In this document: positions 40,601-51,541 of the stretch, one piece after another
Position numbering within the stretch: position 1 is the first letter of the stretch
Layout: every line of letters starts with the position of its first letter
Source of the DNA: Steromphala cineraria
Taxonomy: Eukaryota > Mollusca > Gastropoda > Trochida > Trochidae
Reading direction: 5' to 3'
Length of the DNA: 64,000 bases
Assembly: GCA_916613615.1 (NCBI GenBank)
Contig: OU744730.1
Span: forward strand, 28,828,882 to 28,892,881
Made by a program: the position numbers and the translations under genes
The notes under the pieces: model-generated
Seen by the model: the letters and a program-made list of their open reading frames with translations, nothing else
Told to the model about the DNA's origin: nothing
The model's database searches: none

Positions 40601-42382
40601 CTGCATTTTAAAGGAGTATCCATTATTCTATCTAAGCTGAAGGACAAAGCCTTATCTTGCCTGTAAGACCTCCATTATTATTTACAATAAAAGCATTTTT
40701 CAGTGTTTTGACAAATGAAATTATTAAGTTTCAATGCAAAAACAACTTACAGAATTGTTGTATCAAATCTAAGGAAATGTCTCAGGAGACATTCATGTTT
40801 GCTTGGCAGAACATTCATAACAATAACGCTTTAAACATCCTCAGCGATTTAGAAACAGCACCTTATCTTACACCTCAATAGGGTAGTATGATAAGATATC
40901 ACTTTATTACAAAAGAAAATATGTGAGTAGAAGACATGTTATGGATCATAAATGACTTTCAGTGCATAGGTTATTGCTTTCAGCCTTATTGGGTCTAACA
41001 TGGTGCTTCCTTAAAATAACGGATTGGGTTCCTGATTTTTTAACTTAAATTTGTTTTCAAAAAAATTGATTTATTTTTTAATTTGGAACGATTAATCATT
41101 TTGTGTCAGAGAAATGTCTTCATCGAGCTTATCGAGGAAATCATTTCCAAATCAATAAAGTCAACTTAGACAAGACTGCAATGTTTTGCACCTGAGCACC
41201 TGACATTTAATTCTGACCTCTGCCTTGTTTTGACATCAAAGCGCTCTACGGAAACTGTGTCACATGCAGAATTTGATTGTTTTAAAGATAGTGTTTTTTC
41301 ATAGAATACATACAGTGTATCTGTAACCATGTGCTGAGATATTAAGTATATAAGGACACTATACAAATGTTGCTTTGATTCTTTTGAGTAGTTTATTTAT
41401 GAATATTGAATATGCTCTTGTAACACTAACAATAACAAAACTGAGAAATATAGTATGTAGTGTATGTTTAAATAAGTTCCTTCTAAATACATCAACTAAA
41501 TTAAATGTTGAAAAAAAATAGAGTATGTTCCGGATAATAAGCTCCGAAATTTTGAAAAAAATACTTGAAAAGAATACTGAAAACTTAAAACTTGACAGGC
41601 ATCATGTTTTCAAAAATAAGAATACAATAGCCTTATAAGTGCTAAGAAGAATTCATTTTCAACCTTTGAGATGCTTCCTGATTATAGGGCACACCATCTT
41701 TTATCGTTTTCACAAATATGATTTTCTTGCATGTCTTTAGTAATAATAAAGTTCTCTAAACATGATTATAAAATATTTTAATTCTTGTCATGAAATTGCT
41801 TTTTCAATATTCCTTTGTCTATTAATGCCCGTTGTTTTCAACTATGTTCGGTAATTAATGGCTATATATTGAGGTATTCATTAATGAGTTATTGGTGTGA
41901 ATGAACTGCAAAATGTATTCTTCCCACAAGAGGATAATTAATTAGCACGTCCTGTAATAGACTTGATAGCATATCATATTTCGATTCATGAGCCAATGGG
42001 GAATAATGTCTGGTAATGAACTCTTTGCATGACTTCAGCTAACAAATATTTCTCTAATCGTGACAAAGGTGTCTTTAAAAAGGGCTTCATTAGATAATTA
42101 GGTTTCATTTATTTGAATTATTAAAAGTTGAACAAGGGCAGATATGATAAAAGTACATAAGACCAGAGCTGCCTTGATTAAAATGTGTTTCAATTCAATT
42201 TAATCACTAATGGAACACATTTGCACTTTATTCCACGGTAAAACGGTGTAATTTGTTTCCAAATGCACCTCAAACGTAGCTATTTATCAACTTTCTTGCA
42301 GCCATTTCAATAGATGCTGATTCTCATGGGAAGATCTTTGGTGAAGAAGACTTTTAATTCTGATAATTATTGCTAGAATGTA
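37631..42382 (+). repeat. Unit C, left part (non-coding)
   Basis: Nearly identical to unit B left, including the tandem 450-bp duplication (about 39955-40890). It ends at the TE-C insertion inside 'gctagaatgtacactattg'. No gene is seen. Frames at 37918-38136, 39065-39268 and 40657-40881 are the copies of those in B. Confidence 0.8.
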
Positions 42383-42413
42383 CAGACGGTTGCAGATATC
42401 TTTACCGGTACCT

Positions 42414-42616
42414 ACCGCGATCAAACTGCAATCTGATTGCAGTTGACCGCGATCAAACTGCAGTCGGACCGCGGTTGACCGCGATCAGATTGCAGTCAGA
42501 CCGCAGTTGACCGCGATCAAACTGCAATCTGATTGCAGTTGACCGCGATCAGAATGCAGTCGGACCGCGGTTGACCGCGATCAGATTGCATTCTGATCGC
42601 GTTTGACCGTGGTCAA
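42414..42616 (+). repeat. TE-C left subterminal array, 32-bp imperfect palindromes
   Basis: About six units of roughly 32 bp follow GACCGCGATCARACTGC then ARTCNGANYGCRGTT. Each half is close to the inverse of the other. GC content is far above that of the surroundings. The same unit fills 51281-51513 at the other end. Confidence 0.9.
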
Positions 42617-43036
42617 TTCAGAATCATTGAAAGAAGGAAAATTTGATCTATAAAGCCCATCAGTTGATATAAAGAGGACAGTCAATTTGTACAGATATGT
42701 TTGTCGTCAGTTATAATTTGAAAACGCATAAACAATGTTATGGTTGATTTACATATGTATGGAAAAGGCATATGTTTTATGACCAAATAAAACATGTTAA
42801 TTGTAAACACTAAACATGTAGTAGTTATATGCAACATCGGTATCACCGTTTCACTTGTTACGGCCAGAAGTGATTATCAGTAATCAATACAAATAATTTT
42901 CTTTTACTCAATTCGAATTGAATAAGACTAGGTTATGTGTTGTGAGGCGTGATTTTAATAATCATTATAGTATTTAAAAACTTGCGTAAGGTTTGACAAA
43001 TCGTATTCTGGAATTAACATATAAAGGATATTTTAA

Positions 43037-43390
43037 AGGGACAGTAGTAGGTTTTTTGGAGGAATATAAGCTGATGTCAGGAAAATGAAAATAAATGGTT
43101 CCAATTGAAAGACAAATATTTTAACTAAATGAAGCAGTAATGAATTAAATATATTTTGTAAAGTTCAGCCATTGGATTCTTGTTTTCTTACACAAAATGA
43201 GTTAAAGTTGTTCATACAAAAATGACCGCCAATGGTCTTTATGTGAAACTTTATAATTCATTTTCTTACAATGGATGATTGTGTAATACGATTTTTGACA
43301 TTATCAACATAATACATTAATCATTAACATTCAATTATCAGTGACAAATTTATATTGTTTTTCTTCAAGAAAGAACGTGCTACTGCCACT
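43037..43390 (-). mobile_element. MITE copy 2, TTAA-flanked, nested in TE-C
   Basis: Ends AGGGACAGTAGTAGG and CGTGCTACTGCCACT lie between TTAA at 43033-43036 and TTAA at 43391-43394. The body is the reverse of copy 1, including the 'tgatgtcaggaaaatgaaaat' end. 354 bp. Confidence 0.9.
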
Positions 43391-43884
43391 TTAATATAAA
43401 GAATAATTCGTCTACAATTTCATCTGTTCACATTGGTTATTTGAGATGAGCAATATTTATTTCATTATATTTTCAGTTTCTACTGATAATAAGAACTGTT
43501 GAGTAGACAAAGTGTAGGTTTTTCTATACATATTTCATGTAATGATATGTAATAGATTTGCGTGAATAATATTACAGTGAACATTAAACAAAAGTATTAT
43601 TACGCAATGAGCAAGATATTTAACTGGGTGATATGGTAATAATCATTTGGTTTTTCAGAGACCCCATATTTAACTGTTTATAAGAAAGCCTATTCTTTTA
43701 ACACTGATGAATAATCTATTCAATCTATAATCATACTTAAATAAAATTAATGACAATAACGGTATACGTTTAACCTGAAACGTGGGAATCTGAACAGGTT
43801 AAATTTTCAACTCCTTTTACAGATACTCATAACAAATACGTAAAATATCATAATCACACACGAAAAGCTTACACCAATATTTAG

Positions 43885-44112
43885 TCATACTATACTGGTT
43901 TTCAGATAACAATGGACAATGAACTAATTTTTCAATTACATTCAGTTCACTTGTATACACCTTTGAGTTGGTATCCAATTCCCTCAAGTTATTACAAATA
44001 TTTCGGTCGATTATATGTAGGTGCTGATCCTGGTACTAATCATTACAATATTACAATCGATACTTGGTTTGAACCACTGCCAAAACGTATCTTCGACAAA
44101 AATTTAATTTAG
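43885..44112 (+). CDS. Candidate exon of unknown protein in TE-C (plus strand)
   Basis: An open stretch lies after CTGGTTTTCAG (acceptor-like, ending 43905), with ATG at 43912 and TAG at 44110-44112. The product starts MDNELIFQLHSV, includes YYKYFGRLYVGADPGTNHYN and ends PKRIFDKNLI. Composition is mixed, unlike the low-complexity chance frames elsewhere. It could be a small gene with ATG 43912 or a terminal exon. A further open stretch (44260-44334) with ESVWPTSYAKAIRRYICK lies just downstream. No family is recognised. Confidence 0.35.
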   Translation, partial: SYYTGFQITMDNELIFQLHSVHLYTPLSWYPIPSSYYKYFGRLYVGADPGTNHYNITIDTWFEPLPKRIFDKNLI

Positions 44113-44739
44113 AGCTGCAGCCCTCTTCCTCATTTGGCATACCCAACAACATGACACTTTTCATAAGGTATTCACTAATTTGATGTTTTAAACACATTAT
44201 ATTGTTCTTTTCATTTTTGATTTCATTGATTTGGTTTAAACATATTCATTTCATTAAAGATAAATGAATCGGTTTGGCCAACAAGTTATGCTAAGGCGAT
44301 TCGAAGATATATTTGCAAAAATAATAATGGGTGACGTTCACTAACAGAACAACATAAAGTTTCATACGCTACATAAAATATATGGCAGAAAATTATACAG
44401 TATATTCATTGAGTTTGATATTTGTTTTTCATCCAGATTTGAGAAATATGAATTGAAGCGGCGTTGAAATAGATACTAAACTGTAGGAATGAGATACGCT
44501 AGCAATCCTTCTTGTCTCACACTATCATAACACATACTAGTAATACAATATGTGCACTGGAATATATGTGTGTGTCGATCATTTTTATTGTCAAAATGGT
44601 GCCTCATTCTGTGTCAAAATGGTGCCACAAAGGTGTCTAAACGGTTTGATGAATTAGTGGCCAAGTAGTTATACCATATTCGAAATTAACCTGCTTGTTG
44701 GATGTTTATAACACACTGTGTTTCGCCATATCAGTCAGA

Positions 44740-45075
44740 TCCCTTGAACTTGAACATTCGAGCGGCCATTTTAATGTGCGAACATTATGGAATACAATGT
44801 GGCCGCTCGAAGGGAAATCGGCTCACATGACGTAACCGAACATTGTGCATTCGTTTTAGAACTATTTTTATTGATACAAAGTATTATTACCCACACGGTT
44901 GGAAATAAGTGGTGACGTATTTTCAATATGAGCACTAGTGCACATATCAATTTTTCCTAGCAACGATTTTTGTAGCGCGAGTTCCCGTATTTTTTCGCCT
45001 GGGACGTCATAACACCATTGTTTGTGACGTCATCGTAGTCGGCCGTCGCAACGGAAGCGGCCCGTTTCTTGGATA
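44740..45075 (+). promoter_or_regulatory. CRE-containing GC-richer patch in TE-C
   Basis: A short inverted pair (TCGAGCGGCCATTTTAATG at 44758-44776 and its partner to 44811) is followed by 'cacatgacgtaacc', GGGACGTCA at about 45000-45008 and a perfect TGACGTCA at 45025-45032, then 'gtcggccgtcgcaacgg'. Relative to the AT-rich surroundings this looks like a CpG-rich promoter. Exon-like frames lie on both sides, so the direction is undecided. Confidence 0.3.
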
Positions 45076-45116
45076 TTTTTAAGATGATAAAATGGAATAG
45101 AATCGGAAATAAAGAA

Positions 45117-45257
45117 ATTATTACCCTCGGAGGTGTGTCATATGACTTTTACGAAACTCGTGAAAAATTTGTGTATAACCCTCGCTCTCGCTCGGGTATT
45201 ACAAAAATTCACGCTCGTTTCGTAAAAGTCATATGACACACTTCCTCGGGTAATAAT
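45117..45257. repeat. Foldback (hairpin) element in TE-C
   Basis: Left arm 45117-45181 and right arm 45193-45257 are inverted repeats of about 65 bp sharing GTGTGTCATATGACTTTTAC and 'ttattaccc', with an 11-bp loop of CTCG-rich sequence. A 49-codon frame (45085-45234) runs across it but is explained by the hairpin. Confidence 0.85.
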
Positions 45258-45706
45258 CTCTATTTATTTAGCCATTGTTAACACGTATTTATCTTTTCGT
45301 AAGATCCCTTTATTTTAGTAAGAAAATCGTGCTTTAAATTGCCATGTGAGCATATTAATTACCGTAAATGAACTTTACATGTCAATCGTTAAGTTAAACA
45401 TCCATTAACCTCAACTTTACCACTTTTCGATTTTTCAAAAAATGAAAAAGGAACTTGATTTTTTTTTAATTGTCAAATAAACACCTTTAATTGGCCTTTC
45501 ATTAAGACAGCGTAATTATCGGCTGTGAAAAACCCACCTGGGTTAGGGGCCATAAAACTTGCGCGGTTGTGACACAATAAACATAGAAAGTAATGCATCA
45601 TTAATTCAACTGATATACCGCCTAAATAATTGTTTACTTACCATTGATATCCCTTTTACACCAAATGCTTAGTAGTGTTACATCGTCAAATGATTTATCT
45701 AACTGA

Positions 45707-45940
45707 GTGGAATCATTTTCTGAAAATCGTTATTTATTGGGTTTTTTTCTGTGGTATTGTTACGATAGATGTATAGATAACGAGGCTGATTCTGTTAATG
45801 ACGCCCGGTCACAAAAAGGGGGCGTGTGTAGTCATGCATTCACTGGTTTGTGGCCAGACAAGTCTAAGCGACCCATCAAAAGTGGCTTCCATTACCAAAC
45901 TGAACAATTACAGCCTGATCCTTTGAATTTTCAAAACTGA
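45707..45940 (+). CDS. Candidate exon of unknown protein in TE-C (plus strand)
   Basis: The open frame ends at TGA 45938-45940. The part from about 45763 on is best: GGVCSHAFTGLWPDKSKRP then SGFHYQTEQLQ. The N-terminal half (LLGFFLWYC) lies in T-rich sequence that could equally be the pyrimidine tract of an acceptor ending near 45769. No domain is recognised. The evidence is limited to composition and openness. Confidence 0.22.
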   Translation: MESFSENRYLLGFFLWYCYDRCIDNEADSVNDARSQKGGVCSHAFTGLWPDKSKRPIKSGFHYQTEQLQPDPLNFQN

Positions 45941-47163
45941 TTCTGTACCTATCCGTCGAATAACGCTTGGGTGATTTTGTGACGATCATTCGAAGTTTGA
46001 CGAGCAAGAGACACTGGGAGAATCTAAGTTAATCAATGAAATGATCCGTCGAATGGATTTTTCTATCCTAAAAATATAAATTCGACGAAACGGTATGCGA
46101 CTAACTGAACATATTTGAGTAGCGACCTTTGACGCACTATACAATATTGTAATCAGACTTTCATATATTCCAAAGAAATAGAAAAAAATATGTTTGTGGT
46201 TATTAGAACTTTCAAAAGAGTTTTCTTTCATTTTCGAGATGAAGACTTAGTGTTTCCGGGAGATTGGGGTGTTGGCACAATAATATAACAATCTAACAAA
46301 CGACTGCAGGTGGTAATTATTCGTGCTCATAGATTGGTTGTGTAACCAAGTGAGACACAAATATTCTGTGTGTCTGTTTGTCTGACATCGTGTACATACA
46401 ACAGGTGTACATGTGTATGTCTCGGTGATTAGCTAGCTCCCTCGGTGAATCAGGATTTACTTAGAAGAGACAGACCGACGAGTTTATTCATGTGTCACTC
46501 GTCTCGTAGTTACATAACATCGGGATTGGTTGTAATTCTAGTGAACATTTCGGGAAAACATAAGAAATGATTGAATGTAAATATGTCATGAATTAACATT
46601 TGGCTGTATTAATCTCCTGTAAATGCTGCTATCGAACAATTGACACTGTTTCAATAACTGAATTTTAATATACCACTGTTTGTGTCGCTATGCTACATTA
46701 CGGGTTCATGTTATTCAGAAACATCATTTTCATCAAATTTAGGAATTATTAGATATCAGACTCTTGCTTTTTTATATCAAAAATCATTATTACATTATTT
46801 ATATCTTTTTTTCAGTGGATAGTTTGTAATTTAATGCAAAAAAATAGAATAATTATAAGATAAATCGTTAATGTCATTTTCTTACTATCATATATGTCTA
46901 ACGTATTATGATAATCTCTTTCAACATCATAGACGACATTCTTGATTTAGGTTTTATCAAATATGAGAAGTGTTCAGTAAATCCTTTTTGCCCAATACCA
47001 GAAACTGTCGTCGTTTAGTGTTTGCACAATTAATCCTGACACTAACTCATCCTTTTTAAAAAGTATATCAATGAATGATCGCCTGAGTTCAAAAGACATT
47101 ATTTTTTATGGAAGCAGTCTTAATATATGACACAACATACAAGACACAGTGATGACGCCATTG

Positions 47164-47283
47164 TCACTCAATACATACCGACAAACTGGTCACCGGCGGT
47201 AACATAGAGTGATCATGTGATATACCACTTTCATCAGTGATTAGGAATGTGTATCCCTCATCAGTTCTTATCGTTAAGGAGGA
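47164..47283 (-). CDS. Candidate terminal exon, paralog 2 (TE-C, minus strand)
   Basis: On the minus strand CCATTTTAG ends at 47284. The following frame reads through GYTFLITDESGISHDH and PPVTSLSVCIE to TGA at 47164-47166. The last about 28 residues align with the terminal part of 48561-48758: D-(E/Q)-S-G-I-S-H-(D/T)-H, then P-V-T-x-L-x-V-x-I before the stop. Two related protein ends in one element argue for real coding sequence. The natural first exon for this copy is 48265-48324. No known family is identified. Confidence 0.4.
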   Translation of the reverse strand, partial: SSLTIRTDEGYTFLITDESGISHDHSMLPPVTSLSVCIE

Positions 47284-48264
47284 CTAAAATGGTCTATAGC
47301 CACTTTTGGGGATTCATGAAAAGGGGCTTGCAATTTGAATTAAATTCAACTTTGAATTTTCGAAAGAACGACGGTAACCTGCCTAAATAAAGCTTTTCAA
47401 ATACACTGCCTAATTAGCCGCGGCGAACAGAATCTGTGGTCACTGAAGCGTGTCACGAGCGTATCTACCTTCTATGACGTAGGAGAAGGGGAGTAGTTTC
47501 AACGTGTAATGACACCCTTTTCATCGTTCATTTTACATACAAATAGTTACAAAATACATTCAAGTTTTATTTATTCCGAAAGCATAGATATCCGACGGCT
47601 CAATAATAGTTTATTCAAGCTAATTTTTAATTGTATAAACATGTCGCATTGTATATTTCAAAACCCTTTAATGACGCAACAAGGCTTCATCTTGATAAAG
47701 TATCATTGTTATATTGGCACCGTTGTGGCTAGACTTGTCTGTTTAAAGTGATAATCTGATGGTCTGTTGTTTGCTGAATCTTACATAACATACACTGACT
47801 GTTTTTTTTTACGGTGACAAATAACAAATTGTTTATATTTTCAGTGACCAAACCGAATATTTTCTAAAAAAGAATACCTAAATAATGTTACATTTTTGTG
47901 AGTTTACTGCAAAATAAAGATTTATTCTAAAGAGCCATTAGACGGTGGATAATTGTACCATGGTGATATGAATGGAAAGGAAAAGTGTGGACGGTTAAAT
48001 GTTATCTTTATTTTCATGAAAAATATAGACGCCACAGTGAATAATCTATAGTAAGTTATGATCAATATCCGTATTTGTACAACACATGTCAAGAATAGAA
48101 TAATTAAACATACATTATTGTTACGGCAGTGATTGAAATATTTATGATATATAAGGTTTCGATTCGTATTGAAAATGCACCAATGTTATATTTGGGATCA
48201 TCACATTCCGCATAATGGTACAGTCACATCCATCAAAGCGAATCCGCAAACAAAATTGACTCAC

Positions 48265-48324
48265 CGCTTTATAAAGTTCGAGTTTAGCGTATTTCTTAGA
48301 TGTTAATGTAACTGCTTCTGCCAT
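48265..48324 (-). CDS. Candidate first exon with start codon and splice donor (TE-C, minus strand)
   Basis: AAAAATGG gives a good start context. Twenty codons (MAEAVTLTSKKYAKLELYKA) run directly into GTGAGT, a consensus 5' splice site, in phase 0. The longer unspliced frame to 48142 loses coding character after the donor. It lies between the two related terminal exons and, by position, would belong to the gene ending at 47164. Intermediate exons were not found. Confidence 0.4.
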
Positions 48325-48560
48325 TTTTATAAATCAGAATTTAACACATAAATGGTTTAGGTTTTAAGGGGGTTTATCTCCGGACATTATGGTAAATACG
48401 CAAATGGCGACAGGCCTGGTCACGCTCTAATGAGTTTTCAAAGTGTTCGCCTGGTAATTTCGGCTGCGCTCTAAAACCGCTCATTCCCATAGATAACGGT
48501 ACTGGCAATAACGATCTATCATTCCAGGGAAAAATACATTACATAACCTCTATAGCAATA

Positions 48561-48758
48561 TCAGACAATAAATACCACCAATCCGGTCACCGGCGTTGAT
48601 ATGAAATGGGTATGTGATATACCGCTTTGATCGCTGAATAGGACTTTGATGTTTCCGACTTTGAATCTACAGATGTATGTGCGTTCAGATTGTACAGCCG
48701 AGCTGTAGGCGACGCTGAATAATGGATGTTTAACAGTGTTCTCCTCTCCCTCCCCCAA
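48561..48758 (-). CDS. Candidate terminal exon, paralog 1 (TE-C, minus strand)
   Basis: The open frame includes FSVAYSSAVQSERTYICRF, VGNIKVLFSDQSGISHTHF and ends TPVTGLVVFIV with TGA at 48561-48563. Its end is related to 47164-47283. The beginning (MGEGEENTV) sits in a purine-rich stretch and may be upstream of the true acceptor, so the left boundary is uncertain. Function is unknown. Two tandem genes on the minus strand are the simplest reading. Confidence 0.4.
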   Translation of the reverse strand: MGEGEENTVKHPLFSVAYSSAVQSERTYICRFKVGNIKVLFSDQSGISHTHFISTPVTGLVVFIV

Positions 48759-48961
48759 TTAAATCAGTGCAGCAAAATGACACATCACACGTTAAAACAT
48801 ACTATTCTTCGATTCCTTTTTAATCTTCGTGAAACAATCGGGACTTTATGGCTTTTACATAACCGGAAGTCCTTTCTTGTGGTAATTTGTCTCCTAGAGC
48901 GAGACGGTAAGACAGCGAGATGTTGGGTAGTAAATCGGGTCAAGGGTTAATTAACGAAGTA

Positions 48962-48983
48962 ATGGCGGCGGCCTTTGTATCAG
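48962..48983 (+). CDS. Possible first exon (plus strand) in TE-C
   Basis: ATGGCGGCGGCC, a strong start context, runs through a few codons (MAAAFVS) into GTATGT at 48984, a good donor, in phase 1. It lies about 200 bp from the start side of paralog 1 on the other strand, so this could be a divergent or overlapping gene start. It is very short and only weakly supported. Confidence 0.22.
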
Positions 48984-49730
48984 GTATGTAGGCAAAGCAA
49001 TACACAATAAAGAGGAAAATAGGGGCAATCTCCCACCCTAGAGTAAACGAGATGAAGCTGCTGAGTTCTCCAAATCAAGTTCAAATGTCCTTGAATGAAA
49101 CGAACAGGGCCGATCAACAGAGAGAGAGAGAGAGAAAATAAGTCACGTGCTGGGTTACACAGAACATTTACAAATAGATAAAACAAATTAAAACAGTATT
49201 AGCATCTTATGAATAACATACATATATATTTTGCTAAAAACAAAAACATAAGAGCCAACCGTTGATATGAGGGTTATGAGAGACTACGACATATGAAATA
49301 TAAATACAACAAAATTGACTATGAAATATATTTAACCTAACATAAAAAAGATTTTCCTTTTTCTGAAATAAATCTGCAGCTTTTGGCAAAAATACATAAA
49401 AACTCTGGACTGAACATAATAAGGCTAGATTAAAAGGCACAAAATTTTGACAAATATCCACATTAATAAATAAAATCTCTTGTCTATGGTATGTATACTG
49501 TGGACAATAGAACATGGTACTCAACTTTAACAGCGTAAAAACAAATATAAGACATATACTATTTCAGCTAATGGTAAATTATAAAACGTCTCGTTTTAAC
49601 TCGTAACTCAAGTTACTGTCGACAATTGTATTCATGAGGATCGGGATTATCCATGCGTTAATCCTTCTAAGCCAATCGACTGTTCTCGATTAACTTCTTT
49701 GAGAGGCATGATATAAGTTGAAATGACAGT

Positions 49731-49852
49731 AATGCAGAGGAATATATCGATGACAACTTCTTTGTTCATTGCATGCGGCTTTTCAACACAGATTCTTGTA
49801 AACTTTACATTCAATGACCAAAGAAGTTGTCATCCATATATTCCTCTGCATT
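49731..49852. repeat. Foldback element in TE-C
   Basis: Arms 49731-49770 and 49811-49852 are inverted repeats of about 40 bp sharing AATGCAGAGGAATATAT and GATGACAACTTCTTTG, with a few mismatches. The loop is about 40 bp. It lies just downstream of the candidate exon ending at 49909. Confidence 0.85.
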
Positions 49853-49908
49853 ATTCTCGATAAGTGGAGGTGACATTCACGCGGGATCGACAAGATTTTT
49901 GCCGATTT

Positions 49909-50063
49909 TTAATCCGCGTACTTAAATGGTTGATCCAACTTAAATTGTTGATCCCACGTGTATGAACCTGAGCCATTTTTAAAGTACAAGACTTTTGACA
50001 TACTGATAACTGGTAATTTGGCAGCAACACTGAATGACTCGACCAATAAACTACTTGTTAAAC
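49909..50063 (-). CDS. Candidate terminal exon of unknown protein (TE-C, minus strand)
   Basis: On the minus strand CATCTTTTACAG ends at 50064. The following 2 + 153 nt are open to TAA and encode LTSSLLVESFSVAAKLPVIS, then SKVLYFKNGSGSYTWDQQF and KLDQPFKYAD. The mixed composition and the clean acceptor support an exon. Upstream exons and a polyadenylation signal were not found. The family is not recognised. Confidence 0.38.
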
Positions 50064-50481
50064 CTGTAAAAGATGAACGTTTTTGAAAAATCAATGCGGT
50101 ATATGACACCATCGGTCAGAAGTCGCTGTTGTACATAAAAATTAATTCATAAACTTTTCTCTGACTGTTTCTATCGGATGTTATCATAATTATAAACTTA
50201 CCCGTGAAAACATAAACACTGTAATATTTACATTCATGACAGAATTACAAAATCTACATAGAGGTTGTCTCTTCTCATTAAAGGTATGCGGCCCGGAAGG
50301 TGAAATTCTCAAAATTCTCAATTCGCATATAAATTAATATATATCGGCAAAACTGATCACAGATAATCAATATTACATATGTGTTCTTGTTCTATTTCAG
50401 TTATACCTTGAAAATAGACCATTAGACTTGATTTGATGGAAACATTTTATATTACTACTGCTACTGGTTGTACCGTTTCAG

Positions 50482-50709
50482 TTATGCCTTACCATACTGG
50501 CATGTGAGATTATCACGATGATTGATAAGCCATCTTTATTTCCTCCAAATGTATTAAAAAAAAGGTCGTGCACACAAAGAATTAAAATGTACAGTTTTGA
50601 AAAAATATTTGAAAATGACAGTCATATACCAATAATACAACTTTCTCCCATTGTGTCCTGTCTAAATTACCCAGTGTTGTCCAAAAACCGAGAATATCAT
50701 GATCAGTAA
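50482..50709 (+). CDS. Candidate terminal exon of unknown protein (TE-C, plus strand)
   Basis: TGTACCGTTTCAG ends at 50481. The frame is open from the next base through LCLTILACEIITMIDKPSLF, RIKMYSFEKIFEND and SHIPIIQLSP to TAA 50707-50709, ending NREYHDQ. An internal ATG lies at 50518. A similar 'tttcagttat' acceptor-like word lies near 50395. No family is recognised. Confidence 0.3.
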   Translation, partial: LCLTILACEIITMIDKPSLFPPNVLKKRSCTQRIKMYSFEKIFENDSHIPIIQLSPIVSCLNYPVLSKNREYHDQ

Positions 50710-51280
50710 TTATTCCTTCTTCCTATTGTCTCCAAAATTCAACAAAATCAAATATGATATCACGAATTATTTAACAATTTACATCTGTCATTAAAACTTG
50801 TGTATAACGTGTATTGGCATGGAGATTTTCACGATTTCATTCGGGCGTCTTAAAATTTAAACACCCACAAACTACAGAGAAGTCAAATGGCTTTCTTAAC
50901 ACCATAAAGTGATATATCTCTCTTGTATGAATGAGGAATATAAGTAATGATGAGTTAACGATGTTCATAACTTCACACATACGTTACAAAAAGTCGTAGC
51001 AAGGTACATTCAAATTACACTTTATGCAACAGGATATTATTTCATTTTTTAAACCAGTGCAAAAAATCGCTATACGTTTTACGACAGTGTAGAAGGTAGA
51101 CATGAAGTATCTGAACAAAGGAATAGTATGCGTTGTTAAAGTTTGAATAACAAATAACAAATCATGTAGTAAAATCAATTTGGACCGAATACGGCAGATT
51201 TGAGTTTCTCAATCTATTATGATTAAACTTATGCTGTACTGCCGACATGCAGACAATGTCTATAATCACTCTCAACCCTT

Positions 51281-51513
51281 GATCGGATCGACCGCAGTTT
51301 GACTGCAATCTGATCACGGTTGATCGCGATCAGATTGCAGTCAGACCGCGGTTGACCGCGATCAAACTGCAATCTGATTACAGTTGACCGCGATCAGATT
51401 GCAGTCAGACCGCGGTTGACCGCGATCAGATTGCAGTCAGACCGCGGTTGACCGCGATCAAACTGCAATCTGAATGCAGTTGATCGCGATCAGACTGCAA
51501 TCAAACCGCGGTT
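51281..51513 (-). repeat. TE-C right subterminal array, 32-bp imperfect palindromes
   Basis: About seven units of the same GACCGCGATCARACTGC / GACCGCGGTT repeat seen at 42414-42616 end about 28 bp before the right terminus. Because each unit is nearly palindromic, orientation is hard to state. Confidence 0.9.
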
Positions 51514-51541
51514 TTCATGTAACTAATTCTGCAAGGGTCTG

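Larger units (their letters stand above)
42383..51541. mobile_element. TE-C: 9.2-kb element with 32-bp palindrome arrays and gene-like interior
   Basis: Units A (7231-7242) and B (about 23800) read 'gaatgtacactattg'. In C the site is split by 9159 bp. The left end is CAGACGGTTGCAGA and the right end, reverse-complemented, is CAGACCCTTGCAGA (14 bp, two mismatches). The target duplication is ambiguous because the site TGTACA is itself a palindrome: TA with CAGAC termini, or up to TGTACA with GAC termini, both fit. Large arrays of a 32-bp imperfect palindrome lie inside both ends. The interior carries exon-like frames on both strands, a CRE-containing patch, a MITE and two foldbacks. No transposase family is recognised. 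Confidence 0.9.

Noticed and set aside
5568..40881. Recurring 74-codon frame (5568, 22089, 40657) as a conserved gene
   Set aside because: It repeats because the DNA is duplicated. The nearby tandem copies (about 21650-21820 and 40190-40390) break the frame, and there is no promoter, splice or family signal.
45085..45234. 49-codon frame beginning MIKWNRIGNKE
   Set aside because: It runs along both arms of a hairpin, so openness on both sides is a property of the palindrome.
47509..47751. 80-codon plus frame
   Set aside because: It lies opposite the minus-strand gene-like region, has no acceptor or donor support and ordinary AT-rich composition.
42414..51513. CRISPR-like array
   Set aside because: The 32-bp units are contiguous imperfect palindromes without unique spacers, at both ends of a mobile element in animal DNA.
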